A stretch of DNA of 64,000 nt from Yarrowia lipolytica (lineage: Eukaryota > Ascomycota > Dipodascomycetes > Dipodascales), in the NCBI RefSeq assembly GCF_001761485.1, contig NC_090771.1, positions 1,240,001 to 1,304,000 of the forward strand, written 5' to 3'. Position 1 is the first letter of the stretch, and each line of letters begins with the position of its first letter. This document shows positions 23,004 to 32,898 of this stretch, piece after piece. Made by a program: the position numbers and the translations under genes. The notes beneath the pieces are model-generated. The model did not search any database, was not told where the DNA came from, and saw nothing but the letters and a program-made list of their open reading frames with translations.

Positions 23004-23346
23004 TGTTAACCGCTCGACTATTCGGCCAGCGTTCCAAAAAAATGTAGAGAATCTTTAAGAGCTGGAGTTGGGGTCACGTGATCAAGAAAAAAGTTAATTA
23101 TGAAGATATCTAAATGCAGGTTTTAGTCCAATATACCAATTATAAACGTATCCTGGGTGATTCGGGTTCTTTATTCTAACATCATGAGCTTTTTGGATCA
23201 ATTTAGCAATCAATTATGGCTACAGAGCTCATCTAATTCTGACAGGGTTAGGGCTGGAGAAATGATGGTGCATGAACTTGCATCTGATCTGACTTACTAT
23301 CTTACTATACTCTGCTTTATCAGTACGTTCTTTTACTAACCGGAGC
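23004..23346. other. Divergent gap between tRNA-Glu and the M20-like gene
   Basis: Holds a TCACGTGA E-box near 23075 and AT-rich sequence. TACTAACCGGAG just before the ATG resembles an acceptor, but no matching GTGAGT donor was found, so no 5' leader intron is proposed. Confidence 0.55.
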
Positions 23347-25548
23347 ATGTTACGAGCGGCTCCAATACGAGTATTGGCTGTGCCTACGAGGCCGTTGATG
23401 TTCAACTTCAGCAGGGGCTTCTGTGTCACTTCGACGGCACTGGGGTTTCGAGGCAGAGGATCTTCCTCGAGTAACAAGGGCAAGAGAAAGAGTCAAGACA
23501 AGAATGCGCCTGGGATGAAGAAGAATCGCCAGGGGCAGAAGCAGTACCTGGAGAAGAGTGCGGCAGAGGGCGGAGACCACTTTCTGTACTCTCCTGAACA
23601 AGATATGAAGGCGGCAACGGAGGAAGTTCGACAGCAGAAAAAGGAGGGTATTCAGGGAAAGAACTTGGCAATGAAGCGTGCTAAGCTATATAAGCCAGCT
23701 CCTGATGACAAGGGGGCCATGTTTAAGGATAGAATTGCTCAGATGACTCCTGAAGAGAAGTTGACGAAGCAGGTATATCTTCCCTTCGGAGGAGAAGAAC
23801 ATCCCCGAGCATGCAGTATACTTCGCGACGTTGAGGAGATGACTCAGCTCCATCTGGAGGCCGAGAAGCATGCGGACGACTACGTTTCGGTTCTGAGAGA
23901 CCTGGTAGCTCAGGCTACGGTGGCCAAACACTATGTGAATGATGGACAGACCGTTACCTTCTTCAACACCATGAATTTGCTTAGAGTCGCGCTGGCGGAT
24001 TTAGGCTACGTGGTTCGAACCCCCGAGTTCAAGCATCCCGCCATGCCCGAGTACAAGAAGCATCCTCCTTTTATTCTTGCCCAGCCTAAGAATACCGATC
24101 CTAGAAAACCCACAGTCCTGGTTCACGCTCATTACGATACTGTTGGTGTCAGTGAGTCTGGCTGGGCGCATGCGCCCCACCAGATGGGCCGGAAGGATGG
24201 TATTCTCACGGGCCGAGGAGTCGCGACCAAAAGTGTCGTTGCTGCATGGATAGCTGCTTTGACCAATATGGCACGTGCTAACATCCCCAGCAGCGTCAAT
24301 GTCAAATTCTGTTTTGATCCCATGGGCGAGCTGGGCAGTGGATCGCTCGATGCGTGTCTCACCAAGGAAAACACGGGTTTCTTTACGAATATCTCGGCTG
24401 TTGTTGTTTGTCAAGGCCAGTGGATGACTGACAAACAGCCCAACATTGTCTATGGACAACGAGGAGTGCACAACTACTACCTGAACATCAAGGGGGGAGA
24501 GAAACGGCTAGATGCCGGCCACTACGGCGGACTTGTGCGTGAACCCATGATTGAGCTCATGCATCTCATGTCCAACCTTACCGCTCTGGATCAAACTGAA
24601 CTGCTTCCTCGAGTAGCAGACTCCAGAGGAGTCCGACATGTTGCCGACGTTTGCGAAGAAGAAGCAAAGCTGATTAGCGACCTGGACGTGACCACAGACC
24701 ATCTCAAGCAGATGCTTGGTGTTTCTGGACTCAACACCAACGACAAAATCAAAGCCATTCAGCAGATCTGGAGAGAACCGTCTATATCCATCACCAGCAT
24801 CAAGAGCGGCTTTGAGCCGGAAGAGGAGTATCAGACAACAATCCCCAAGCACGCCACTGCCCGTTTCTCCATCAGAACTGTGCCCAACATGGACATGACG
24901 TCAATGGATATTCTGGTGGAGCACTACTTTGCTACCCTGCACAAGTCCATGAACACACACACAGAACTGTCCATCAGATGTCTGTCACGGTATCCCTGGT
25001 GGCTGTCTACTCGTGACCATTGGAACTACGACACTGCCCAAAAGGCGCTAAAGTCTGTGTGGAAAGTGAAACCCGACTTGACTCGGGAAGGAGGAACTTC
25101 ACCTGCTGCTGCACTGTTTGAGAAACACCTGAGAACAAACGTCCTCTGCCTGCCTATCGGAAAACCCAGTGACCAGCCTCGAACAGTCTACGAGAACTTT
25201 GATGAAGTCCATTACATCAACGCAATCAAGACTTTCTGTTCCTACATGTACTTTGCTGGAGAAATGGCCAGTTCCTCGGACAAGTTCATCACTTCAGACA
25301 CAGCCAAAGGCCTGAGGCCCAAGCGGGTGAACAAGAATAAAAAGATCAAAAGTAAGATGGGACACTTGATTCCCACCAAGCCTGGGGACACTCCCGACTC
25401 TGACTTGCCTCAGCAATCCTCTCCCAAAGAACCGCAACTGCTTTCCATCGTCTTCAGAGATCACGTGTCCAACAAGAATCGAAAGCGAAACATCCGCAAT
25501 GTCAAGCTCGATGTTGAGGAACGTGAGAACGACGTCACCCCAAAATAA
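23347..25548 (+). CDS. Mitochondrial M20-peptidase-like protein, probably catalytically inactive
   Basis: A 733-residue protein. The N-terminal 50 residues are Arg/Ser-rich without acidic residues, typical of a mitochondrial presequence; a Lys-rich linker follows to about residue 150. Residues about 170-670 align by eye over their length with carnosine-dipeptidase-like M20 enzymes: VHAHYDTVGV (H262, D264), LTGRG, KFCFDPMGELGS, YGQRGVHNYYL, TREGGTSPAAALFEKH, VLCLPIG. Key zinc-site residues are gone. The GRGxTDDKG motif reads GRGVATKS, so the bridging Asp is lost. The catalytic Glu-Glu pair reads Gly-Glu at 327-328. The later Asp ligand position is Gln356, and the C-terminal GAH motif is missing. 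The C-terminus is a basic extension. The fold is probably reused as a structural or binding module; the real function is unknown to me. Confidence 0.8.
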   Translation: MLRAAPIRVLAVPTRPLMFNFSRGFCVTSTALGFRGRGSSSSNKGKRKSQDKNAPGMKKNRQGQKQYLEKSAAEGGDHFLYSPEQDMKAATEEVRQQKKEGIQGKNLAMKRAKLYKPAPDDKGAMFKDRIAQMTPEEKLTKQVYLPFGGEEHPRACSILRDVEEMTQLHLEAEKHADDYVSVLRDLVAQATVAKHYVNDGQTVTFFNTMNLLRVALADLGYVVRTPEFKHPAMPEYKKHPPFILAQPKNTDPRKPTVLVHAHYDTVGVSESGWAHAPHQMGRKDGILTGRGVATKSVVAAWIAALTNMARANIPSSVNVKFCFDPMGELGSGSLDACLTKENTGFFTNISAVVVCQGQWMTDKQPNIVYGQRGVHNYYLNIKGGEKRLDAGHYGGLVREPMIELMHLMSNLTALDQTELLPRVADSRGVRHVADVCEEEAKLISDLDVTTDHLKQMLGVSGLNTNDKIKAIQQIWREPSISITSIKSGFEPEEEYQTTIPKHATARFSIRTVPNMDMTSMDILVEHYFATLHKSMNTHTELSIRCLSRYPWWLSTRDHWNYDTAQKALKSVWKVKPDLTREGGTSPAAALFEKHLRTNVLCLPIGKPSDQPRTVYENFDEVHYINAIKTFCSYMYFAGEMASSSDKFITSDTAKGLRPKRVNKNKKIKSKMGHLIPTKPGDTPDSDLPQQSSPKEPQLLSIVFRDHVSNKNRKRNIRNVKLDVEERENDVTPK

Positions 25549-25676
25549 ACCCTGTACATATGTAAATAGTTTACTGATTCAATAAATAATAGAACGACCA
25601 ACTCATAAGATCTTCAGCATCTACAATACTGGTATTTCAACGGGCACTACACGTACCAATAAATAGCTATAAATAA
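25549..25676. other. Short convergent 3' gap
   Basis: 128 bp shared by two convergent genes; contains AATAAATAATAG, a likely polyadenylation signal region. Confidence 0.5.
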
Positions 25677-27785
25677 TCATCCTCTCCATGCAAACAACTC
25701 GAGAGTCTCTTTGGTCCAGGGACCGTTCTCGGAGATGGTGAGCTTTGAAGAAGGCGTGGATGCAGTGGAAGTTTGTCTAGTAGTTGTTCGTGAGGCGGCT
25801 CTTGAAGCTGTATTGATCGAGCCTCGTTTAGCAAAAGGGACCGAGAAAGGTTTGTCCAAGAAACTTGAACATTTGGATGGGGGTTGGGCCTGAGGCTCGT
25901 CTGAGGCCTCCTTGATCATGGATGTAGTGCCAATGGATTTGTAATCTGTGGTTGCCTGGCTATCATTGTGCCTCTTTGCTTGGCCCTGGGTATGACTTTT
26001 GTTTGTAGCACTCTCTTTTGTGGGGCTTTGGGAATGTGTCGCTTTCGTGGTAGTGTGGCTCTGTGTGTCAAGCACCTTCGTAGGGCTCTCGATGTCGCTA
26101 TCGTGAAGTGTGTGCGTTTGCACTTCTTCAACAGGTGCCACCTTCCTGATGCCATCTTCCTCATCATTGTCCAGGTTTCCTAAATCACTCCAGGCACTGA
26201 AGTGTTGAGCATCTGCCACCTTGTCACTGTCCAGTTTATCACTATCAACACGAGTAGTATCGTTGGGAGAGCTAACCGACGGATATAAGGAGGAAGACTG
26301 AATTGGAGATAGGACAGGGGAACTCATGATGTCGTTGTCTTGATATCTATGACGAGACGCAATGGGTGATAAAACAGGAGATAAAATAGGAGAACTCATG
26401 TCTCTGTCATTGAAATGAGAAACGACGGGTGATCTCATATGTCTGTCTTTGAAAGGAGACATAAGGCCAGCTTCCGTGTTCCACTCCTCCTCCTCGTCAG
26501 AAACCAAATCAATAACTTCTGTGGTTCTTGCAAACGAGTCCATGCCTTCGTATCCATCAGAGTCGTCGATGGTTATGTGCAGCTGGGACAGTATGTCAAT
26601 ATCCGCATCGAAATTGCGAGTTCGAGGGACAACAAAGACGGGGGATAGAGGCTCGTCTTTTACTTGGAACGTGGGTGACAAGGGTTCAGGTTTGACATTG
26701 ACTTCGATATCATCAAAGTCAGGGTAGTCGTTGACAGAAGTGCAGCCATGGCTAGGCTCCGGATTCAGTTCCGAGTAGTCTTGGAGCTCTGGAAAGTTGT
26801 CGTCCAAGTCATCCAAAGACGGACTTCTCCTCTGGATATCAATGGCCGAACAAGTGAGAACTTCTCTGACTGTCAATTCCGCTTCATTCGGTGGAGGAGC
26901 CATACCTGCTCGTCGTGCGCGGACCATGACGGACTCAATTGGAGGAGCGGGCTCGGTGTTAAGGAAGGTGTCTCTGGCAGAAGACTGGTAGGGTCTTTTG
27001 AACGGAGCCAGAGGGTTGGGAGCTGCCGAGACGAGAGGAGCGGCAGCTGGCTGAGCCTGGATACGCGCTCTGATGGGCGACGAGGTTGGGGATCGCACGG
27101 GAGTAGTTTCAACCACTTTTCCGTCATCCTCAGACGTGTAGCATTGAGTAGGCGTGTGGGGGGAGCTATGGTTTCGGAGGTGTGAAACCGTTGTTTGTAG
27201 AGGTGTGCGGGTTTGTGTAGTTGACTGGCTAAATGGAGGACTTGCCTGTGCTACAGCGCCTTCAGTTGCCGTTCTAGGCGCCCTAAATGGAACCTCGTTA
27301 ACCTGCTCAAGAACAAGTCTCGTGGGTCCTAATGTGCCTGTGGTCCTTGTAGTGGTCTTCACAGGAGTTGCCAGACTTAGTTTGAGCCTCTTGGACACAT
27401 TGGACAGCTGTTTGGTCGTCTCGGTCACATGTGGCAAGATTGTCTGTTGTAACACTCGCGGAGTGGGGGGTGCATTACTGCCTAGACCTGTGTTCTGTTC
27501 GCGGGTATAAATACCTGAGATGTCCCTTGTAGTCGTCTTTGTCAGATCCTCGAGACTGATGAGATGGTTGTCAATCTGGAGCTCTTCTCCTATCTCCAGC
27601 ACCCTCCCACGGCCCAGAAACGTGCTGTCGATCTTGTGATTTGAGTCGTCATAGAGCACCAGCAAGTTGTTGAAGTGGTGGAACTTGGCGGAGCCGTCGT
27701 GCCATTTTTTCTGCTTCTGTCGCACCTGTGGGGTGTATAGAACCACGTACTCGTCCACTTTGCCCTCCACGGGAATGCGCGACAT
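25677..27785 (-). CDS. DUF2439 (ZGRF1/Mte1/Dbl2-like) DNA-repair protein
   Basis: A 702-residue protein whose first 90 residues form a DUF2439 domain: DEYVVLYTPQVRQKQKKWHD, LLVLYDDSNHKIDSTFLGRG, LQIDNHLISLEDL. In S. cerevisiae Mte1, S. pombe Dbl2 and human ZGRF1 this domain binds D-loops and works with the Mph1/Fml1/FANCM helicase in crossover control and telomere upkeep. The rest looks disordered: Ser/Thr/Pro-rich with many SP and TP sites, including a run of MSSPxLSPxxS motifs near residues 460-510, candidate CDK targets. The last 17 residues (ENGPWTKETLELFAWRG) form a short conserved-looking motif. No helicase or GRF zinc finger is present, so it is like Mte1/Dbl2 rather than full ZGRF1. 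Start at 27785 (MSRIPVEGK); the frame upstream has no ATG. Confidence 0.78.
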   Translation of the reverse strand: MSRIPVEGKVDEYVVLYTPQVRQKQKKWHDGSAKFHHFNNLLVLYDDSNHKIDSTFLGRGRVLEIGEELQIDNHLISLEDLTKTTTRDISGIYTREQNTGLGSNAPPTPRVLQQTILPHVTETTKQLSNVSKRLKLSLATPVKTTTRTTGTLGPTRLVLEQVNEVPFRAPRTATEGAVAQASPPFSQSTTQTRTPLQTTVSHLRNHSSPHTPTQCYTSEDDGKVVETTPVRSPTSSPIRARIQAQPAAAPLVSAAPNPLAPFKRPYQSSARDTFLNTEPAPPIESVMVRARRAGMAPPPNEAELTVREVLTCSAIDIQRRSPSLDDLDDNFPELQDYSELNPEPSHGCTSVNDYPDFDDIEVNVKPEPLSPTFQVKDEPLSPVFVVPRTRNFDADIDILSQLHITIDDSDGYEGMDSFARTTEVIDLVSDEEEEWNTEAGLMSPFKDRHMRSPVVSHFNDRDMSSPILSPVLSPIASRHRYQDNDIMSSPVLSPIQSSSLYPSVSSPNDTTRVDSDKLDSDKVADAQHFSAWSDLGNLDNDEEDGIRKVAPVEEVQTHTLHDSDIESPTKVLDTQSHTTTKATHSQSPTKESATNKSHTQGQAKRHNDSQATTDYKSIGTTSMIKEASDEPQAQPPSKCSSFLDKPFSVPFAKRGSINTASRAASRTTTRQTSTASTPSSKLTISENGPWTKETLELFAWRG

Positions 27786-29129
27786 GTTGGAGGGGACTTG
27801 TGGATGGTGTAGGTTCACGAATAAGTCGCGTATACCTCTTTAACATTACGCGTAGAGTGTGAAATGGTGGGGGTTGGGTTAGGAGAACATCTACTGGTGT
27901 AGGTTTAAACGTTTGAATTGTGTTAAAGGAAGGATTTAAATCAGTGAAAAGGGGTCATATTGACGCTTGCAGGGCTTTTTCCGCATTTTCACCATTTTAT
28001 TTGATTTTCTCTGAGGTTTTTGCAATATCAAGTATAGAGTTCAGGATCTACTACGATTCTGCATCAACTATTTATCAACTATTTGTACTCAATTATGAAT
28101 TAAAATAAACTGATGCATGTCTAGCTAGACCACATAAGTACAATACTGTACCGGCGGTAGAAGACATATTTGCGAAGAAATAATTATCCCATTCAGGTCT
28201 AAGAACAAATCTCCGCAGACTCATACGATATTCACCCCAATTGCTAACAAAATAAGCCAGTAAATGTCTTCAGTTGTGATTACAGCTACTGGTTTGATAT
28301 CATTTGATATACTGATACAGTATGTATTCTTCCACTCTAAAACTGAACCGAAACGCCTTGTTTCCACAGTAACATCTTAGCTCTCCATGACAGTACACAC
28401 CGTAACGACGGAATAGAGAATCAAGCCTACAATATTCGTTGGTGAATCTATCTGATCATTTGTTCACGTGACTCCAGTGGCAACTTCGAGCACCAGTATC
28501 GTATGTTTGGGGTCTACTCGTGCACTCGTGGTTCCAAAAAAAGTATCGTTTCGTACCTACAGTATGTACAAGTAAATCATGCATGAAGGGTTGATCTGAT
28601 CCGATCTGAGTGGCGGTGGCAAAGTGGCAAAAACTGTAGTTGACGAGGTGAAGGAGAGAGAATTCCGAGTCGGAGTGACAGTTGGCGGTTCCTCGGGGAT
28701 TTTTATATACTCTTATGAGATTACTTGAGAGTACTTGAGATTACTCGTCTGTAGCCACTACTCCAATCATTGCTGCGATATACATTTCATGTGTGAGCTC
28801 TCTTCGTAGGAACAGCACACCCAACAGTTATGTTGAGTGCATACTCCTACAACGCACAATGGGTTGTTTGGGCGATGGCGATGGGAATTATGGACTGTTG
28901 GTTCCATTACAGTAGCTGGAGAGAGTGTCGAAATGTCGACAAAGAGGCTACAGTCCAGGCAATTGCATTTATACCTCTTTTGAGAGTCTTACTTTAGCCA
29001 AGGTCTAACTCGATCCATAAGCGTTAAGGTGACGGAAATTAGGTTCGCCCAGCATGAGTGCAACTATCACCACAGCACATAACATTGTCCAAAAGCCCGT
29101 TTCAACAACAGCATCTTCTCAAACACAAC
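27786..29129. other. 1.3-kb divergent intergenic region
   Basis: Promoters of the DUF2439 gene (left) and of the stomatin-like gene (right). It holds a three-copy 10-bp tandem repeat at 28717-28746 and GTAC-type words near 28140 and 28565. No gene seen. Confidence 0.6.
28717..28746 (+). repeat. Three 10-bp tandem units
   Basis: GAGATTACTT, GAGAGTACTT, GAGATTACTC in a row. The 10-bp period matches one DNA turn. It lies about 390 bp before the stomatin-like ATG. Confidence 0.7.
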
Positions 29130-30125
29130 ATGCTCTCCAACACCTCGAATCGAGCGGTGCGACACAGCGTCCGCGTCGCGCATAATGCTTTGCGACACTC
29201 CTCACGGCTCTCCTTCTTCCAGCAGAAACAGCTGCCCATGAACACAATTGTGCGGTTCGTGCCCCAGCAACAGGCGTGGATCGTGGAGCGAATGGGCAAG
29301 TTCAACCGGATTCTGGACCCCGGTCTCGCTGTGCTCATTCCGTTCCTGGACAAGATCCAGTACGTGCAGAGCCTGAAGGAGACGGCCGTGGAGGTGGGTT
29401 CCCAGAGTGCAATCACCAGTGATAACGTGACCCTGGAGATGGATGGCATTCTGTACATCCGAGTGTACGACGCATACAAGGCGTCATACGGTGTGGAGGA
29501 TGCCGAGTATGCCATCACACAGCTGGCCCAGACCACCATGCGATCCGAGATTGGCCAGATGACCCTGGATCATGTTCTGCGAGAACGACAGTCGCTCAAC
29601 ACCAACATCACCACCGCCATCAACGAGGCCGCCAAGGACTGGGGCGTCACCTGCCTGCGGTACGAGATCCGAGACATCCATCCTCCTCGAACCGTGCTTG
29701 ACGCCATGCACAAACAGGTGTCTGCCGAGCGAACCAAACGAGCCGAGATTCTCGAATCCGAGGGAAAGCGACAGGAGCAGATCAACCGCGCCGAGGGAGA
29801 GTCCGAGGCCATCCGAATGCGTGCTCAGGCAACTGCTGACGGTATTCGGTTTGTTGCCGAGGCCATCAACAACACCAAGGGCGGAGCTGACGCCGTTTCT
29901 CTGTCTGTGGCCGAGAAGTACGTCGACGCCTTTGGAAAGCTGGCCAAGGAGAGTAACACCGTGGTTGTCCCTGCCCAGCTGTCCGATATGGGCGGCTTCA
30001 TTGCCTCCGGCATGGGCATTTACAACCAGGTCACCAAGCAGGGTCTCAAGGGCAAGGCCGAAAAGGAGGCCACAGACAAGGCCGCTGCTGACCGGGAGGC
30101 CGCCAAGGTCGCTGAGCACGCCTAA
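29130..30125 (+). CDS. Mitochondrial stomatin-like protein 2 (SPFH/prohibitin family)
   Basis: A 331-residue SPFH protein close to human STOML2 (SLP-2), which organises cardiolipin-rich inner-membrane domains and scaffolds proteases and respiratory complexes. The first 35 residues are rich in Arg, Ser and Asn with no acids, fitting a mitochondrial presequence. The SPFH domain (about residues 40-220) begins NTIVRFVPQQQAWIVERMGKF and continues ILDPGLAVLIPFLDKI, ITSDNVTLEMDGILYIRVYD, GQMTLDHVLRERQSLN, RYEIRDIHPPRTVLDAM. A long Ala/Glu/Arg-rich helix follows, as in all stomatins, ending in an Ala/Lys tail. S. cerevisiae has no clear SLP-2, while filamentous fungi do. The ATG at 29130 begins the presequence; the frame upstream of it has no better start. 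Confidence 0.92.
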   Translation: MLSNTSNRAVRHSVRVAHNALRHSSRLSFFQQKQLPMNTIVRFVPQQQAWIVERMGKFNRILDPGLAVLIPFLDKIQYVQSLKETAVEVGSQSAITSDNVTLEMDGILYIRVYDAYKASYGVEDAEYAITQLAQTTMRSEIGQMTLDHVLRERQSLNTNITTAINEAAKDWGVTCLRYEIRDIHPPRTVLDAMHKQVSAERTKRAEILESEGKRQEQINRAEGESEAIRMRAQATADGIRFVAEAINNTKGGADAVSLSVAEKYVDAFGKLAKESNTVVVPAQLSDMGGFIASGMGIYNQVTKQGLKGKAEKEATDKAAADREAAKVAEHA

Positions 30126-31481
30126 TGTATATACTTGAACTGAACATATGACAACTGAGCCAGCCAGGCGAGCGATCCAAACGCCTGAACCGACTTTGGA
30201 ATAGTTGGTGTAGTAAGAGTGAGATGGGAAGTAGTTGGACCTAATGGAGTGAGTTTCGGATCTTCAATACATCTTTACTGATCTGAGATTATTGTACTCA
30301 GGTATATGTACACACTTGTAGCTTGAAGAGCCGGAGATGATGATGACTGTCGTGGCCTAGATAGCTCTTGCGGTAATGGACTCTAGTAGGGGCCGATGTT
30401 GAGACGATTAAGGCTCCAAAATGAAACTCTTCTCTTAGTGGCTTCTCTTCACGGTCAGATCTATACAAGAGTGACGTCAGTACGAGTCCTGTGTCGACGA
30501 ATCACAACTTCCTCTTGACATATTTGAGAGCTTGTGACACCTCTGTAACAGTCTGTAAAAGAGATTGCCTTGAGGTAGTCTAGCAAGCTCGAGTATTTTA
30601 TACTGTAACACACAACAGCACTCGTAAACTTCGTTTGTCACTTCTCGGATACACCTCAATTCGTGTACGGTTTGTGCATCTACTCAGCCTGTACAATATT
30701 TCTTGGTTGACACTTGACACAAGCAAACAAAAACAATTCCTTTTGTCCTTTAGACAACAGTTTGGCGCATTTCTGTCTGTTTTTGTCTCCACATCTGGTG
30801 CTATTGTCGCCACAGCTGATGCTATTGCCACCATATAGCTATCATCTATAGCAACTGACTGTACATACATACGTAGGTTGTTCCACCGTAGCTACATTCC
30901 GTAAAACTGTGAAAGTGACTAAATAGAGCATCACTTTTCCTGTCCGATGTACCCTTGTGATAAATTCCGCACTTTTTTCCATTCCTCCAATGTCTCTGTC
31001 GGTGTCCGAATCCACTTTTTTGGTTGTACGTATTGTCAGAAAGCTTCTCTGCCTACAGGCTGCAATGATGTTGATCGCTTACAAATAAGCGAGCAGGGAG
31101 ACGGATAGATGGTACTTGCTGTCACGTTTGAAGCAGGGGAAAAAATCAATTTGGCAATAGAATCACTCCATCTAACTATGTGTACCAAAAAAAAAAAATA
31201 TACCACTTTATCTTAGCCCACTGTGCGTTGCAAAGGCATCCATTCGGTTGGTATTTTGCTTCCCTTCCATCTCCAGTTTAAACGTTCAAACGGCTTCTAC
31301 ACAAGACAAAGAAACGGCTGCATGTTGCAAACCCAATCACGATGCATTTTCGAGTGATCCCTCAATTCGCGATTTGTAATTGACATATGGAAGTGAGCGC
31401 AAATCAAATGAATACAACGAATCCTGAATGATATAAATAGTCAACTTGTCGGTCACTAACGGCCAACAAACCACCATCACC
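30126..31481. other. 1.36-kb intergenic region before the broken OYE gene
   Basis: No gene seen. It contains a 12-A run at 31188 and an intact-looking TATA element of the OYE-like gene at 31432. Confidence 0.6.
31432..31439 (+). promoter_or_regulatory. TATA box of the OYE-like pseudogene
   Basis: TATAAATA 43 bp before the old ATG at 31482. The promoter looks undamaged, so the locus may still be transcribed. Confidence 0.45.
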
Positions 31482-32593
31482 ATGGCCAACCTCTTCAAAC
31501 CCATCAAAATCGGAGCTCTTCAGCTGCAGAACAGAATCGTACTGTCTCCCCTGACTTGAGTTCGAGCCGACCCCGGCTATATCCCCTCCAAACTCCAGGA
31601 GGAGTACTATAGCCAACGATATGCTGCCCCAGGCACTCTGCTCACCACCGAAGCCACCTACATTTCCCCCGGATCGGCTGGAGCTCCTCTTCCCGGAGAT
31701 GGTATTGTCCCGGTATCTGGAATGAAGAACAGAAGGTCGGCTGGAAGCGCGTATTTGATAAAGTGCACGCCAACGACTCCAAGATATTCCTGCAGCTCTG
31801 GGACATTGGCCGAGTGGCCTGGGCTGCCAAACTGAAGGAACTGGGCGATTATGTTCCCCTGGGTCCCTCTGCTGTGCCTCAGGAGGGAGACGAGCAGGCA
31901 GTGGGACATCTGCGAGCTCTTACTCCTGACGAAATCAAAGAGAAGATCCAACTGTACGCCCAGGCTGCCAAAAACGCCATTGAGGCGGGTGCTGACGGAG
32001 GGGAGATCCATGGAGCTACCGGCTATCTGCCGGACTCTTTCCTTCGAAGCAAGTCCAACCTGCGAACCGACGGGTACGGAGGAAGTGTCGAGAACCGATC
32101 TCGTTTTATTCTGGAGCTAGTTGATGCTGTCTCGGCCGCCGTGGGACCTGAACGAACCGCTCTACGACTCTCTCCCTGGTCCACTTTCCAGGACATCTTT
32201 GTGGACCGCAGCGAGACCCCCGAACAGTTTACTCATCTGATTGGAGAGCTCCAAAAGCGGGCCGACAACGGAAAAGAGCTCGCTTACCTCCATCTGGTTG
32301 AAGCCCGAGGAGACTTCCGAGACAACACCTTTCCCGAGTGGCAGGATAACGAGCAATTCCGAGACATCTGGAAGGGTAATCTCATCAGAGCCGGTGGATA
32401 CACACGAGAAACTGCCATCAAGGACGCCGACAAGGCCAATAACACTCTCATCTCGTTTGGCCGACACTTCCTTGCCAATCCTGATCTCGTTGAGAAGTTC
32501 AAGAACGACTATCCACTCAACAAGTATGACCGAAACACCTTCTACGTTCCGGGAGCGAAGGGTTACATTGACTATCCTACTGATGCTGTCTAA
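31482..32593 (+). pseudogene. Old yellow enzyme (NADPH dehydrogenase, OYE) pseudogene
   Basis: Reads as an OYE-family FMN ene-reductase from MANLFKPIKIGALQLQNRIVLSPLT to an end 371 codons later, the expected full length, but two lesions break it. Codon 26 is TGA (31557-31559) where the family has Arg in PLTRxRAD; one C to T change in CGA would do this. Near 31709 one base is missing from a C run: GDGIV runs out of frame and the family sequence PGIWNEEQKVGWKRVF resumes one frame over. Beyond that the frame is clean: IFLQLWDIGRVAW, GADGGEIHGATGYLPDSFLRSKSNLRTDGYGGS (flavin and active-site region), and a C-terminal FGRHFLANPDLVEKF. So few changes suggest recent loss, or sequence error. Start ATG and TATA are intact. 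Confidence 0.85.
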
Positions 32594-32898
32594 GGTGATC
32601 AAGTAATTTGTTACAAATATCGAGACATGTATTTACATGCGTATTCAACAGCAACGTGCGCGTATGAAGACTAGTATCGCATGGATACTTGTAGAATTGG
32701 TGTAGAATTGTAACTGTTTCAAACGTAATAAATTACAGGCTCATTGCAAAATCGTATATCACACTACATTCGCCAATCAATCCAAGTTAGTCTATTTTTC
32801 CTCCTTTCTTTTCAAACGTCCCCTTTGTGCTCAGCTTCTACCACTGCCCCTAATGGTTCAACCATTCATTTGCTGACGGCTCGATCTTCACCTTCCAT
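32594..32898. other. Convergent 3' gap
   Basis: About 300 bp between the OYE pseudogene and the kinase gene, which point at each other. Nothing else seen. Confidence 0.6.

Noticed and set aside
23325-23347. TACTAACCGGAG before the M20-like ATG as a splice acceptor
   Set aside because: No GTGAGT donor in the preceding 300 bp, and the downstream ATG already opens a good presequence.
24010-24035. GGTTCGAAC tRNA B-box-like sequence
   Set aside because: Inside the M20-like coding frame, with no matching acceptor or anticodon arms.
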